DNA of 60,000 bases, taken from the NCBI RefSeq assembly GCF_000003815.2, contig NC_049995.1, positions 7,959,626 to 8,019,625 of the forward strand. The letters are read 5' to 3'. The position numbers and the translations under genes were made by a program. Shown here piece after piece: positions 1 to 10,679 of the stretch; position 1 is the first letter of the stretch; each line of letters opens with the position of its first letter. Source of the DNA: Branchiostoma floridae. Lineage: Eukaryota; Chordata; Leptocardii; Amphioxiformes; Branchiostomatidae. The notes below the pieces were generated by a model. That model made no database searches. It saw only the letters and a list, made by a program, of their open reading frames with translations, and was not told the DNA's origin.

Positions 1-329
1 TAGTCAGAAATCGCTTGAAGTACAATCTTCAAATGTACTTTGCAACTGAAGTTAAAACGACATCCGGTAGAAAAACATCCAAACTTTTTCTTAGCTATGA
101 ATCAGACGATTCTTATGGGGTTGGGGAAAGAGCTTCTTCTACGCAGGTGGTAGAAATCACTGAACGTTTTTAGATACCACACACCAACTTGAAGGCCTAA
201 ATAGTAAAGTATCTTCACTCTTTGAGCTTAAGTAAATGAAAGACGAGATAAATTCCCCAAATAGGTACATATTTCTTGCAAAAGTAGCAGAAAGGTTGTG
301 CTTCTATAAACCAGCCTCTGCAGGGGTTA

Positions 330-358
330 CGCAAAGGTCCCGGATGTTTCAACATGAT
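330..358 (+). repeat. 29-bp exact direct repeat, copy 1
   Basis: Identical over 29 bases to 1340-1368; the core reads gcaaaggtcccggatg. Flanks differ immediately on both sides, so this is a short shared module and not a long duplication. Function unknown. Confidence 0.8.
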
Positions 359-1161
359 TGACAGGTGCGTAGGACGAGCAGGGAAGACACATCGGTGGGA
401 CCTGCAGTCAGTATATCGTCATGTAGCTGTTTGCTTTTCTTCAAGTCACGTACGAATCAAGACACATAAACACAGATGCCATTGGCATTACCGGTTTTTA
501 TCAGTTTGCGAAAACATGGGAGTAAATTACTAAACTCTTAATCACCATTAAATTACTAATGAAAGAATCAGAAATATATTTTTATGAACTTTCGTGACCT
601 AAAGCAGAAAGACCTTCTTACAGACCAGAGATATTGCAGACCCCAATATCTTAAGTGTAATTTAATACTACGTCTTACGTCACTGCTTAACAATGCCAAG
701 TTCTGCACCTGCCGGTCTTAAGAATTGACAGGACACAGCTATGCTAACGTCTTAAGTATTTGACGACCTTGGCCATTTACTTAAAGGATTTATGCTGGAA
801 GGATCCCCTGACAAGTACTTGGCTCAGCAGTAACGAAAAATATCACCTGTTGTTTCTTGAATCTGGGTAGTGACAGGAAAAAAGACACCTGCTTAAACAT
901 TTAAAGAAGACGCACCTGTTCGCTTGGTACTTAAGACTTATTACTCAAACTAAGATGGTCATAAAAGATTTTGAAGTAGCAACTCATTATATAGAAATAA
1001 ACCATTGAAAACAGTGTCTACAAATAGTACAACAGTACAACTAGAAACGTGCGTATAATATTGAAATACCATCTACTATATTCGTCTTATAACACGGTGT
1101 GCAATATGATTAATTGTCTGTCTACCTACTTCCCACCCGAATTGTTTATTGTTTACTTTTC

Positions 1162-1175
1162 GTGTCCATGGCAAC
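1162..1175 (+). promoter_or_regulatory. X-box-like (RFX) near-palindrome
   Basis: gtgtccatggcaac differs at one position from the GTHNYYATRRNAAC X-box consensus of RFX factors. A single near-match has little weight alone; it is noted because perfect matches occur at 46183 and 58425. Confidence 0.25.
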
Positions 1176-1258
1176 GGCGACTGTCTGTCATACGTTTATC
1201 GCCACCTGCCATGCCGAAGACACGGAGGAAGATGGAGCAATAACACTTAGGGGGTTGG

Positions 1259-1591
1259 TCAATATTTGACTAGGGGATTGGTCTGTAGAAGTTGTGGTCT
1301 CTGAATGAAACAGGTGGAGATGGGGGAGGGGGGCTTTTCCGCAAAGGTCCCGGATGTTTCAACATGATGCGAGGGTATTGAGATTCGAAATTTCAGTCGT
1401 TTCTCTGGTACAAAGCCCGGGATATCATTTCTGAAACTATGACATTTTTGCTGGAATAGTTGAACTATACTCTCTTTTTTTTCGATTATTTCGCTCCCCA
1501 ATGCATTTAATACTATGAGTCTACGAAATGGAGTTTCTGTGAGTTCTTGGCACATGAAAACCGACTCACTGTGCAGTTTCTGAACGCTGTG
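1259..1591 (-). other. Unrecognised 112-codon open frame antisense to the candidate intron
   Basis: The minus strand is open from 1591 to a stop ending at 1259, with an internal ATG at 1555 that gives 98 residues. The predicted protein is basic and mixed in composition, without an obvious domain, signal peptide or membrane segment. The 29-bp repeat lies inside it and is read as a stretch containing HVETSGTFA. There is no clear acceptor or donor at the ends. It could be a transposon-derived fragment, an exon of another gene, or a chance frame; I do not recognise it. Confidence 0.15.
1340..1368 (+). repeat. 29-bp exact direct repeat, copy 2
   Basis: Second copy of the module at 330-358, about 1 kb away, inside the minus-strand open frame 1259-1591. 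Confidence 0.8.
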
Positions 1592-1702
1592 TTAGAGGGG
1601 ATGAACATTTGATTATTATACTTTGTGAAAAGTGGCAGTGTTTTGTTGATAGCACTTGTGTCCAAAGTTCTAACCTAGAATCTTTCTCTTGTGTTTCCAC
1701 AG

Positions 1703-1966
1703 TTGGAGATGAGGTCACAAGACCAGGCGCTCATCCAACAGCTCATGAAGTTGCATGTCGGGATACAAGAGCTCAAGGCCGAGCAGGACGCATGCGCACT
1801 CTACGACCTTGACGATGACGACGACGACGACGAGCTATTCTACGACAGTGACGTAGACACCGATTCGAGTCATTCGGATTCCGAGTGCTACCGAAGTTCC
1901 AAATACACGAAAATCTCGGCCGGGAAGAAGAGTCGGAGGGTAAACCGAAGCTTCTCCGTGTCATAG
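1703..1966 (+). CDS. FAM167-family protein (DIORA-like), C-terminal exon only
   Basis: Seen: a pyrimidine-rich tract ends in ttccacag at 1695-1702, a good splice acceptor, and is followed by 87 in-frame codons and a TAG at 1964-1966. The exon opens in phase 0 with LEMRSQDQALIQQLMKL, a heptad-like helix, and continues through ELKAEQ. A run of seven Asp and a D/S-rich tract follow, then a basic tail ending RSFSVS. Known: FAM167A/B proteins have a helical block with an E-M-R-x-Q-D-x-x-L-x-x-Q-L-M-x-L-like pattern encoded near the C terminus, an acidic stretch, and a conserved end of the RRFSLC type. The match in order and position supports a family member. The function of FAM167 proteins is poorly defined; vertebrate FAM167A has been linked to autoimmune disease and NF-kB signalling. 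The 5' exon lies left of the window. The acidic run is longer than I recall for vertebrate proteins. Confidence 0.62.
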   Translation: MEMRSQDQALIQQLMKLHVGIQELKAEQDACALYDLDDDDDDDELFYDSDVDTDSSHSDSECYRSSKYTKISAGKKSRRVNRSFSVS

Positions 1967-3608
1967 AAAAACGACCCAAGCGGACTTACGATGAACTGCA
2001 GGGAAACAGCTGCACGGAACTACGGTGTAGAGTCATAGAAACGAACGCAAGTCGTTGAACGGCACGACAACCGCCGAAGATCGCCGAAGGATGTCGAAAC
2101 TTCACGAACTTAACAATGAACTCTTTGTATGAGCAAGGAGGAGAGCCGAAAGGGAATGGACATTTTCCGTATGTGTGGATTTTTATGATCAAGCAATTGT
2201 AAAATAATTATTTGACAGATCAATACGACATATTGATGTACAGGGTTGCATAGAGCGAGATGTAGACGTAATATTTGTACAGCAATGTGTATTGTTATAG
2301 AAGGAAACTGCATCGGTTGGTTATTTCTGGTGTAACATTACCACCTAGCGGTAACGTAGCATATTGCACTTTTCGACTAGTCCATGGCTTTGGACACATC
2401 CCGTCATGCTTCACGCAATCAGAAATCACACTGACACATGCGCACTACAGATACAGGACCATATCATAACATAAATGGCATTTTTATGAAGTTTGTAAGA
2501 TTTGTCTGACTCAAACATTCCTGTATTTGTGGTTCGCATGGTGATATATAATTCATATCATCACTGAAGTTTGAGGTAGAATTTGGAGCACTGCACATAG
2601 GAGAAAAAGTGACGAAGGTCAAGATACACAGACCATAACTAGACAAGAAAAAGGCGTTTGAGCTAAAACGAGGGGCTGTTGTGAAACTATCTTTGTTTTA
2701 ATGCCCTGCAACTGAAGGTGTTTGGAGATGATAAGCCATACAAGCAAAGTATGACAAGTTTGTTTTTATGAACGCCATTAAAATATGCGAAAAAATGTCT
2801 GTAAACATCGGTAAATTTAAAAAGTGAACAAAGGGGTTTTGGTGAAGGACAAATTAAGAATGATTGTAACCTTACCTGCGTCGCCGGTATTGTCCGCTAG
2901 ATGACCCCACTAGTCAACTAGTACTAGTGTACGGTCTGTACTACAGCGGATACAAAATAGCAACGTGGTAATGCACATCTTTACACCATTTTCTTATAAA
3001 GTTTTGTACAAAATGCTTTTCAAATCAGTTTGCATTTAGCACATGTATCGGCAAAATTTTTCCATATATCTTGAAGGTCAAATACGTTTTTGTACGAAAA
3101 CAATGTTAATATGAAACTTGGTGTAAGTATTCTTATGAGAATTATGATGCTGGACTCATGTACATTAGAACATTTACCGGCCTATAAGTCGGTCCCGCTA
3201 CAAACAGCTATAGCTACTAAGTCGTTAAGATGCTGCCTGTACTTTTCCTAACATCCGCTAGAGGGCAGTCGTGCATACTTCATATTGGTTATTCGTTCAT
3301 GGCAAAGAATACGAGTGCTAAGAAGATAGATATTTATTTCAAAATGCGAAGAAACAATCATGGTATGAAATGCACAGCTTTCCATCCGAATTCACATTTT
3401 CCTAATAGTTTTACATGTTTTTATGAAAGAATGCACAGAAAATTAAAAGATTGAACGAAATGGTATGCACTTTTGCCCTGTTGGTGAGACACGAAATAGA
3501 ATTAAGCCACAACAAACGCCAACATGAATATATCGCAATTCTGTAATCGTAAACTATTTAAACAACATGTGTGAGATAGAAATATGCAAATCATTGCCTC
3601 AACTTCAT
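1967..3608. other. Probable 3' UTR / downstream region of the FAM167-like gene
   Basis: AT-rich, no long frames. It includes a CTCF-like motif at 3255-3269. The first canonical AATAAA after the stop codon that is followed by a T/GT-rich tract is at 3690, so the untranslated tail could be about 1.7 kb. This is inference only. Confidence 0.35.
3255..3269 (+). promoter_or_regulatory. CTCF-like motif
   Basis: ccgctagagggcagt closely matches the CTCF core consensus (C-C-x-S-Y-A-G-R-G-G-G-C-A-S type). Binding is not shown; other motif matches occur at 13464, 15807, 19394, 19420 and 29307. Confidence 0.4.
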
Positions 3609-3626
3609 GACTTGCAATGTACATAA

Positions 3627-3664
3627 TGACGTCATAATGATGATGACGTCATGGTGATGACGTA
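3627..3664 (+). promoter_or_regulatory. Cluster of CRE/ATF-type sites
   Basis: Two full tgacgtca octamers (from 3627 and 3642) and a tgacgtaa variant (from 3657), spaced 15 bases apart. The regular spacing may simply be a short tandem repeat. The octamer is the CREB/ATF consensus. Confidence 0.4.
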
Positions 3665-3689
3665 ATGTACGAGTCCTCATTCCGATACA

Positions 3690-3695
3690 AATAAA
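3690..3695 (+). promoter_or_regulatory. Possible polyadenylation signal for the FAM167-like gene
   Basis: AATAAA followed within about 30-80 bases by a T/GT-rich tract around 3715-3770, as in a metazoan 3' end. It is the first such combination found downstream of the stop at 1966. AATAAA also occurs by chance in AT-rich DNA. Confidence 0.25.
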
Positions 3696-3808
3696 ACAAG
3701 TACATTGAACTCTATCTGCTCTTGTCTTATATCTGTTGTCTATTATTTTGATTCTTTATTCTTTGTGTATCATTGTAATAACAATATCAGACTTTGTATT
3801 CTGGTATA

Positions 3809-4203
3809 GGCCATGTTGATTTGATTATATGGATGGCATTCTCTAGGAACCCCAAAAACTGATGCGAGCGTGCGGATAAAAAATAGTTTGCCGAATACAT
3901 TGCCTTCAATATGAAATCTAAGTGGTCAGGAAGATTAAATAAATGACTAAACACCCAAAGTATGGTATACAGAACTATAGATTCTTCATTTTTGTTCATT
4001 CACATCTTCTTCTTTGACTTCGGCATTCTTAATATTAGTATCCGTTTTCTGACATATTTTTGCAATCTACAGCATATATGCACTCATATTGCAGCATATA
4101 TCAAGATATACAGTATGCTCGAAAATTCTGGCCTTTTTTAAACGGACGAAAATTGATTCGCGTACAGATGTCATCCATATTATAAAATCAATATGCCCTG
4201 ACC
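3809..4203 (+). mobile_element. TIR element, family M1 (ggccatgttgattt ends), complete
   Basis: Starts ggccatgttgatttga, with tatggatggcat just inside, and ends with the inverted form around atgtcatccatatt...aaatcaatatgccc. At about 395 bp and with no transposase frame, it looks like a non-autonomous (MITE) element. Other members: 42283-42799, 44921-45485, and fragments at 15455, 35880 and 36665. Confidence 0.65.
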
Positions 4204-4439
4204 TATAGAAAGATAGTCAACTGGCGCCGGCGTATATACATGAATTATATAAATAGTTCCAAATGAAAAGAAAACAGCCTTCACAATAGTAGCCTAAGCT
4301 ATAACATGGGTGTGCCCTGTACGGCACTGGAGAGTTTCTATGTAGCTTTTATTCACTTTCAAAAGGAACTAGAGTTCGGCGACCTCATACCTCCATGAAT
4401 ATTTAGAGCTTTTGTAAATTTTATGCAATTAGCTAACAT

Positions 4440-5364
4440 AACATTATTATTGCATGGTGTTGTTCATCAGAGTAACGTACACATGTCACAATAATAAAAT
4501 TCCAATCATTGATCATATTTAAAAGAGATTTTGCAATTCTTACATAAATTATGCAAATAAGTTCCCCATTACCATGTTTGATATCTGATTATATTCCACC
4601 TATCATAATTAACATATGTTACATTTATTGAAGTCCAGTTATTGAAAACAATAAAATTATACAATTTCCTCATTAATTATGCAAATTAAGTACTCATTTG
4701 CATAACATGTATCTCATTATAAACATCTTTGCCTAAGCTACCTGCATGCCTAAAATGATGTCGATTCGTCAATCCTTTCTGCAGTTATCCTCTTTGGAAT
4801 GTCTTGACAAAAACGCCCCTGCAGTTCCGAAATTAAATGTTAGGGGGCTGAAACTTGCCCCACTTTGTCATGACACTAAAAGCTATCTACCACACAAATG
4901 TCAAGACCATATCATGTCCGGGACAAGAGATACATTGAAAAAAACGGCATGATAGAATATTCTCATTAATTATGCAAATTTACTCCTATTTTGCATAATT
5001 AGTATCTTACCTTGTACAACATTGTCTAAGGTACCTACATACCAAAAATCATGAAAATCCATTGTTCCCTTCTTGAGTTATCCTCTTCAGAAGTTTTTGA
5101 CAAAAATGCCCCTGCTATCCCAAACCTAGTCGGTAGGGGGCCCAAACTTGTGTCACTTATTCGTGACCACAAGAGCTATCTAACACTCAAAAATCGTGAC
5201 CATAGCGTGTTCAGAACACGAGATAGCAAAACCGGAAGTTGCGCTGCAGTACCAAGGGAAGTCGCTAGGGGGCCCAAAATCTAATCACTTCTAGCTTTCA
5301 CCGCACCCCGCCAACACACCAAGTATGAAACTAATCCATTCAGCCGTTCTTGAGTTATCTTGTT

Positions 5365-5408
<44 letters not shown>

Positions 5409-5462
5409 CACACACACACAAACGCTGGGTAAAATATAACCTCCATGACATTTCATGGAGGT
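4440..5462 (+). repeat. SINE-like composite repeat with octamer motifs, ending in GACA microsatellite
   Basis: A series of related modules: a-t-t-atgcaaat (POU octamer) flanked by tttgcataat, 'cccctgcagttcc', 'tagggggcccaaa' (three times), 'gagttatc', then (GACA)n at 5364-5405 and a short CA run. It ends with a small hairpin around tccatgaca/tttcatgga. Related units occur at 10680, 25866, 36850, 41440, 47970, 48990 and 50015. No coding capacity; the two 68- and 77-codon frames here read through repeat modules. Confidence 0.7.
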
Positions 5463-5735
5463 AATAATCCAGAAACAGATCAAAGTAGTGGGAGATCTAG
5501 ACTTTATACCGCTAAGCTTGTGCTCTAATGCGTTAACTGTAATTAACCTTCCAATACCGTTCTCAAAGATTTAAGGTTTCGGGTGGTAGTGTTAAATCTT
5601 AAATCGACTCTCTGAAGTATTCTACCGGTAGATTCTGACCTATGTCACACCCTGATAGCGCTAGCCTCCTTCGCAGACTTTTAGGGGTGTTGGAGTTTAT
5701 TTGTTTTGGGAGCAGCTCATGGGCTATTTTTTCTA

Positions 5736-5775
5736 AGGCCACAACAAGTAAATGTTATGGATGACATCCTCTGAA
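5736..5775 (+). mobile_element. Single TIR fragment of element family M2
   Basis: aaggccacaacaagtaaat...tatggatgacatcc matches the ends of the roughly 480-bp elements at 51825-52300 and 55450-55945. Only one end is present here. Confidence 0.5.
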
Positions 5776-5904
5776 TACTATAATGTGAGAGGGTATAATT
5801 AATGGTTAAAAACACCCTTGCCAAATCTCTAGTACATGGTTTCCAACTAGCTGTTCGTAAAGGTACAGGTGTTTTTTATTACTGAGTATGTGACTATATA
5901 ACGT

Positions 5905-5985
5905 TATAGCGCTATCGCGAACTCAAAACAACCGCGACTTTCCCCCTACCGCAAAATTAAATCTCCGCGAATTTAAACGCACGTA
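5905..5985 (-). mobile_element. Fragment of the 'ttcgcggt' palindromic element family (M3)
   Basis: Diverged run of cgcgaactcaaaac, ccgcgactttcc and aaattaaatctccgcg, as in the full elements at 45016, 48760 and 54379, but without recognisable TIR ends. Confidence 0.55.
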
Positions 5986-6061
5986 ATCTACTAGCATCTT
6001 CCCGGTGTTACAAAATCTGGCTCATGTTAAAAATCGCGATTCCCTAAAAAATAAACTTATA

Positions 6062-6230
6062 TCACATTTCCAAACCGGGAGCTTTCGGAACGAAAAGTGT
6101 GATATAAAAGACACCAAACTACACAAGACGTAAAGATAATAGTCGTGGGCATCATTCATGTATATTCTTGCGTATACATTTCTATTTTTTTGTTTCCACA
6201 AACAGCCCTGCCGGGCCCCGGTTTGGAAGT
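6062..6230. mobile_element. TIR element, family M4, first of two adjacent copies
   Basis: Begins tcacatttccaaaccgg and ends ccggtttggaagt, an inverted pair. The interior contains gatataaaagac and a stretch also found at 6257-6443 and, inverted, at 29510-29690. About 170 bp, non-coding. Confidence 0.7.
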
Positions 6231-6256
6231 ATAACGTAAGCGTTACTTAGGCCTGA

Positions 6257-6443
6257 GTCACATTTCCAAACCCGGCCCCAGACGAGCAGCTTTCGGGAAC
6301 GAAAAATATGATATAAAAGATGCCAAACTACACAAGACGTAAAGAGAATAGTCGTGGGCATCATTTGTGTATATTCTTACGTATACATGTCTATTTTTCG
6401 TTAACACAAACAGTCCAACAAGGCATCAGTTTGGAAATGTGAC
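6257..6443. mobile_element. TIR element, family M4, second adjacent copy
   Basis: Begins tcacatttccaaaccc and ends gtttggaaatgtga. The interior is nearly the same as the first copy (catgatataaaagatgcc...cgtaaagag). Two elements in the same orientation about 26 bp apart suggest tandem duplication of one insertion or a target-site preference. Confidence 0.7.
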
Positions 6444-7860
6444 GATAGCCTTAGACGCCTGCGAAGGAGGCTAACAGCTCGGGGCCTTTTGACTGTTTGT
6501 AAGGAGAAGAATGTGGTACGATTCAAAAGGACGGCGGACCCAAACAACACACGCGTGGGGCGGGGTTAGTGATGAGTGACACAGATAACTGTGTAGGACA
6601 ACAGACAGAACGCACGTCGGCGTGAGGTGTGCAGACGACGTTTACCTGTCTTACATACGTGCGTACGTACAGGTGTTTTTACGTCAGGTGTGGAAGTACA
6701 CGTTCACACAGGTAAGCAATCCGTACGTATGTCTTAGTGCATGTTGTTTTCTAGAGTGTCAATATATGACTTGTTGTTCAGGGGAAGATTTTGACAAAGT
6801 GTTTTCATGAAAGATCCTTTTGAGATGCATGCAAAAGTGTCTGACAGCAGAGACACCTATGGCATAGAACACACACGGGCAAGCATATGTCTTGTCATGA
6901 ATAAACAATGAATATAAAATTCTACCACGAAAGTGACATCTGTATGATAATATATTGTTTTCTTTGCAAAATCTTACCCGTAGGCTTGATATACAGTAAG
7001 ACTTCAGTAATGGAGTAGGTAATGCTTGTTTCTGATCGACTATAAAGTACTACGTTTACCAATGTTGGGTCAAATTTCGGTCCTTCTTTTAATGCAGCAG
7101 TGAACTGTCCCACGTTCTGCATAATGTATGGTTTTGTGATTTTTTTTTGTACAAACGTAGTGATTTGGTGATTTTCTAAATGGTAAAAGCTCTGTAAAGT
7201 TGTGGCTCATCTTCGAAATAATCTGTTTCTTTTGGACTCGTGAGTGCACGAGGTAATAAAATGCATGTCATTTAAATTTTCACTGCTGCATTCATTGAGC
7301 AATACTCACATAATGTCGTGAACAGATAGCTTTTTATAGCGACCCCTTTCTATCCAAATACGTTACAAGAAGAGTGAGGAATCGAAAATTAGAAAACTTT
7401 TTTCTCCATGTCGTCGTGTACTGTTTTACACAACAACACCCAACCAGTTTGTTTACGTATACCGACCACCGGGCTAAATGATTGACATACGAACAGGACG
7501 ACTTTAAAAAGATTAAGCCTTTCTTTTGTTTTCCTGTCAGCAAACGTCATTCATCATACGCAATTCGAGTGTTGTCTCCATAACAGAGTTTCCAATATCT
7601 ACTCATAATTTTCAGGGTAAAAATTGCTTCAGAGCTTTTAAGTGGTAAAATTGTTTATCTTTTAATCTTGGACGTTAGTTATGTTTGAATATTTTTACAG
7701 CTGCTTACCGAGTTATTGTATAGAAGAGCATTCCTTTACAACAATACGTCCGTATAGAGTTTCATATAAGTGGGTCACATAGTCGGCCAACTATGCTAGG
7801 CGCTTCCGATTTTGCCCTTGAATATGCCGTTTAAAATACTTATAGACACGTAAACTAAAA
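6444..7860. other. Gene-free stretch
   Basis: A GC-richer patch at 6480-6680 with the palindromic acatacgtgcgtacgta run gives way to AT-rich sequence. No convincing exon or repeat is seen; frames of 60-70 codons lack splice or start context. Confidence 0.5.
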
Positions 7861-8465
7861 TATGACTGGACATAAAGAAATAACTGAATTTTGTATAAAA
7901 AAGACGTTTTCTAAAAACTGACCTTTTTCTTTGAATAAAAGCAATTTTCTTATCAAAGAAAGGACTTCGTTTACGATACAATTTCAGTAATATCTGACGG
8001 TCCCTTATCATAGTCATCTCAAAAATCACCTAAAAGATGACAGGACATTAAGAAATACTCAATTCTACAAAAATATGTTTTCTGAAAACTGACGTTTTTT
8101 AAACCAAAGTGCCTAACTTTTTAATCAAAGAAATGACTTCTTTTACGGTACAATTTCAGTGATATCTGATTGTCACTTATCATGATCATCTCAAAAATGA
8201 CCTGAAACACCTGAATAAGGACAGATACACATCAACACTATAAAAAAAAGGTAGTCACTGTTTGATGAAAATTCTATTCACTTTGCACATACGTGACTAA
8301 TGAATCTCTTCAACGGTATAAAAATATGTTTTCTGAAAACGGGCGTTTCTAAAAATCAAATTAAAGTGTATAACATTCTGTTAAAAGGGGATTTCGTTTA
8401 CGGTACAATTTCATTGATATTTGACGGTCCCTTAAGCTTACCATAATCATCTCAAAAATCTAGAC
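7861..8465 (+). repeat. Diverged tandem repeat, three copies
   Basis: Three related blocks (about 7861-8030, 8041-8200 and 8300-8460) share atgttttctgaaaac, ttcgtttacg-tacaatttca and atcatctcaaaaat in the same order. Unit about 170-180 bp, with roughly 100 bp of unrelated sequence before the third. Confidence 0.7.
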
Positions 8466-8777
8466 GAGGTTTGGTTAAGTGTTTTGCCTTTTGGTGTGAC
8501 ATATTCTACATTCTATCAACGTTACCTTTGGGGTATTTTGTTGTAGCCGCATACCTAGGCAGTAACAACGTATTTTGTGGTTGGGACAAAGGAAAAGAAA
8601 GAAGTTTGAATTCTTTGCTTGTATGAAAAGAATAACAAGCAATCTTGATTGGAAGTCCATCTGTGTTACATAGTAGAAACCATTCGGGATCAAAATTAAA
8701 CTAACACAATTTAATAATTTCCAACACAAAAAATAACTTTACTAAATTTTTGACGGACTTGCAGTCTAGCAGTCTTT

Positions 8778-8977
8778 ATAAGGAATGAACAATCCACTGC
8801 ATCTGTGACGTCACAAAATGCAGATAGAACACATGACTCGTTGAGCAGTGGATCATGAGTTGCAGGAAGCCTATGGCGGCCCCCGTCTCCGTTAAGGGTT
8901 GCTGTAAATCTCACAGAGTCACGTGTTCTATCTGCATAACCTGGCGTTACAGAAACAGGGGGTTCTCATTCCTTGAC
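8778..8977. mobile_element. Imperfect palindrome of about 200 bp (MITE-like)
   Basis: Left arm aaggaatgaac...atgcagatagaacac...gactc is mirrored by gagtcacgtgttctat...gcat...tcattcctt. The inner 22-bp pair (8818-8839 with 8916-8937) differs at one base. The loop is GC-rich (ggcggcccccg). There is a tgacgtca site on the left arm only. Confidence 0.6.
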
Positions 8978-9647
8978 AAAGACTGGAGATGGACAGTCGA
9001 AAATTGTTTCGGAAAATTTCACTGAAACTTTTATGAAAAAAAGCACGTAATCATGGAAAAATATTTAACAAATTTTACGACAAAGTTTTTTTGAAAGAAA
9101 TCAAAGTATAGATTTTTGTAACCAGTCACTGAATTCTAAAATCTGTCATCTCCTTTTAGAACATGATGCACTGTTGCAACGGGCCTCAAATACTTTCCCC
9201 CGAAAATGTTTCATTTTTTCACGTCCGCCATGTTGTTCCATGTTTGATTACAGCTAATCGATGTAACAGTTATTGTTAGGTCAAAGGTCACAGCCTGACA
9301 CCGGACCATAGCCGACCTTTGCAAGGACATTACAGACCTGTTACATTTTATCCCTAGGGGTCTTCAGTATTCTACTGTCGGTGTGCTTTCATCTTACAAC
9401 TTCGAGCAAAGGTATTTTTTTCCCATTCGTATGACTATTGGAATGATTCGATATTTACGAGTAGACATTCCTTACAGCGTAGCTAGTACATTAGAGGAGG
9501 TTTAGAAACTGCGGTGTATTAATATGTTTTGATGTACCTTGTCATTGCCGCGTTAAAGTCATTGTGCTTACTTTTGTGTGCCTATAGCTATAGAGGACCT
9601 TTCTAAAGACCCTGTGCTCCATTGTGCATAAAGGTCTCTCTCTCGTA
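8978..9647. other. Gene-free stretch with a nuclear-receptor-type site
   Basis: AT-rich sequence without exon signals, apart from the DR1 site at 9278-9290. Confidence 0.5.
9278..9290 (+). promoter_or_regulatory. Perfect DR1 (aggtca-a-aggtca) site
   Basis: Two AGGTCA half-sites separated by one base match the consensus for RXR/HNF4/COUP-type nuclear receptors. An identical 13-mer is at 18058-18070. No nearby gene was identified. Confidence 0.4.
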
Positions 9648-9740
9648 CTTCCCCCCCCCCCGCCCCCCCCCCTCCCTGCTTCTCTCTGTATACTCTCCCT
9701 AGCCCTACTTCTCTCCGTCCCTCTCTTTCCCTAGAAACTC
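9648..9740 (+). repeat. Low-complexity C-run and CT-rich tract
   Basis: A long C run interrupted by one G, then ccctccctg and (CT)-rich sequence. A related CT-rich tract follows at 10150-10258. Both end in or contain gcgtctggggg/cttggc-type sequence, suggesting a duplicated module. Confidence 0.8.
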
Positions 9741-10149
9741 CTTCACCGGCGTCTGGGGGCCTTGGCGTAAGTTTTATTCGGTCACTGTTGTTGTTTATAT
9801 CCGGGGTATTGGACGGTTGTTGCCTACCAGGACGTCAGTAGATTGGATCAAAAAATGATATTCAAATTAGCGGCTCAAATTACTGGTTAATATGTAAATC
9901 AATCTTTTGCCAAACACCTGCTTTTTGCCTACCACTGCGTCACCGTGACATCATCGCGATCGCTCGTATTCGCGATTTTTAACCCCCCAGCTGGGGACCC
10001 GTACTTCCCAGTATGTATTCTTTTCCCGGCATTTTCCTTTCCTGGCATATGTTCCTTTCCTGGCGTATTACCGGTTAAAAATCGAGAATCCCCCACCCCC
10101 AAAAAAGCTTACACCAGGGCCCCCCCAAAGACGCCGGTGCAGGAGGCTA

Positions 10150-10209
10150 CTCTTCCCCCTCCCCCTCTCCTTCTCTCTCTCTCTGTCTCTCTCTTTCTCT
10201 CCTTCTTCC

Positions 10210-10251
<42 letters not shown>

Positions 10252-10258
10252 TCTCAGT
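10150..10258 (+). repeat. (CT)n microsatellite
   Basis: About 100 bp of CT repeats with few interruptions. It generates long spurious Ser/Leu-rich and Arg/Glu-rich frames on the two strands. Confidence 0.9.
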
Positions 10259-10679
10259 CCCCACCGGTACCCCTTTCTCGGATAGGTATTTTTTTCTCAT
10301 GTGGCTGTAGTTGATAAATGTTGTTACCTTCCTTCTGATTTGCTTGTTGGTCATTCTTTAAAAACAAAATTGCCTTGCTGTCCTTGCAGTGCATGTAATC
10401 AATGATTCCCCCTCCTTTCCCCAATTGTTACATGTATTCTACGTACCATGACGTTGTACTCCTCTTTTAAGGACGAATGTAATATTGTCCCTTAGACGGG
10501 CAAAAGCGTACGACCACATATTGTTAGACCTTATAAGTACCGTGTGAGTCATGCTATTGACGTGGGGTGATGCTGTCTGGAAAAGCAATTAGTAATTTTA
10601 AGCGATACACTTTGATATGGATCGTCAACAGAAGAATTTGCTTTTAAATACTTACACATTGTTCTAACAAAGTCTGAAA

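Larger units (their letters stand above)
1..1702. other. Left flank / intron preceding the FAM167-like exon
   Basis: Mostly AT-rich sequence without a convincing plus-strand exon. If the exon at 1703 is real, this stretch is intron, because no plus-strand open segment ending in a good donor and resembling the upstream part of a FAM167 protein is seen. It contains a 29-bp exact direct repeat (330-358 and 1340-1368), an X-box-like site (1162-1175) and a 112-codon minus-strand open frame (1259-1591), listed separately. Confidence 0.5.

Noticed and set aside
10109-10354. Arg/Glu-rich minus-strand frame and Ser/Leu-rich plus-strand frame
   Set aside because: Both come from the (CT)n microsatellite.
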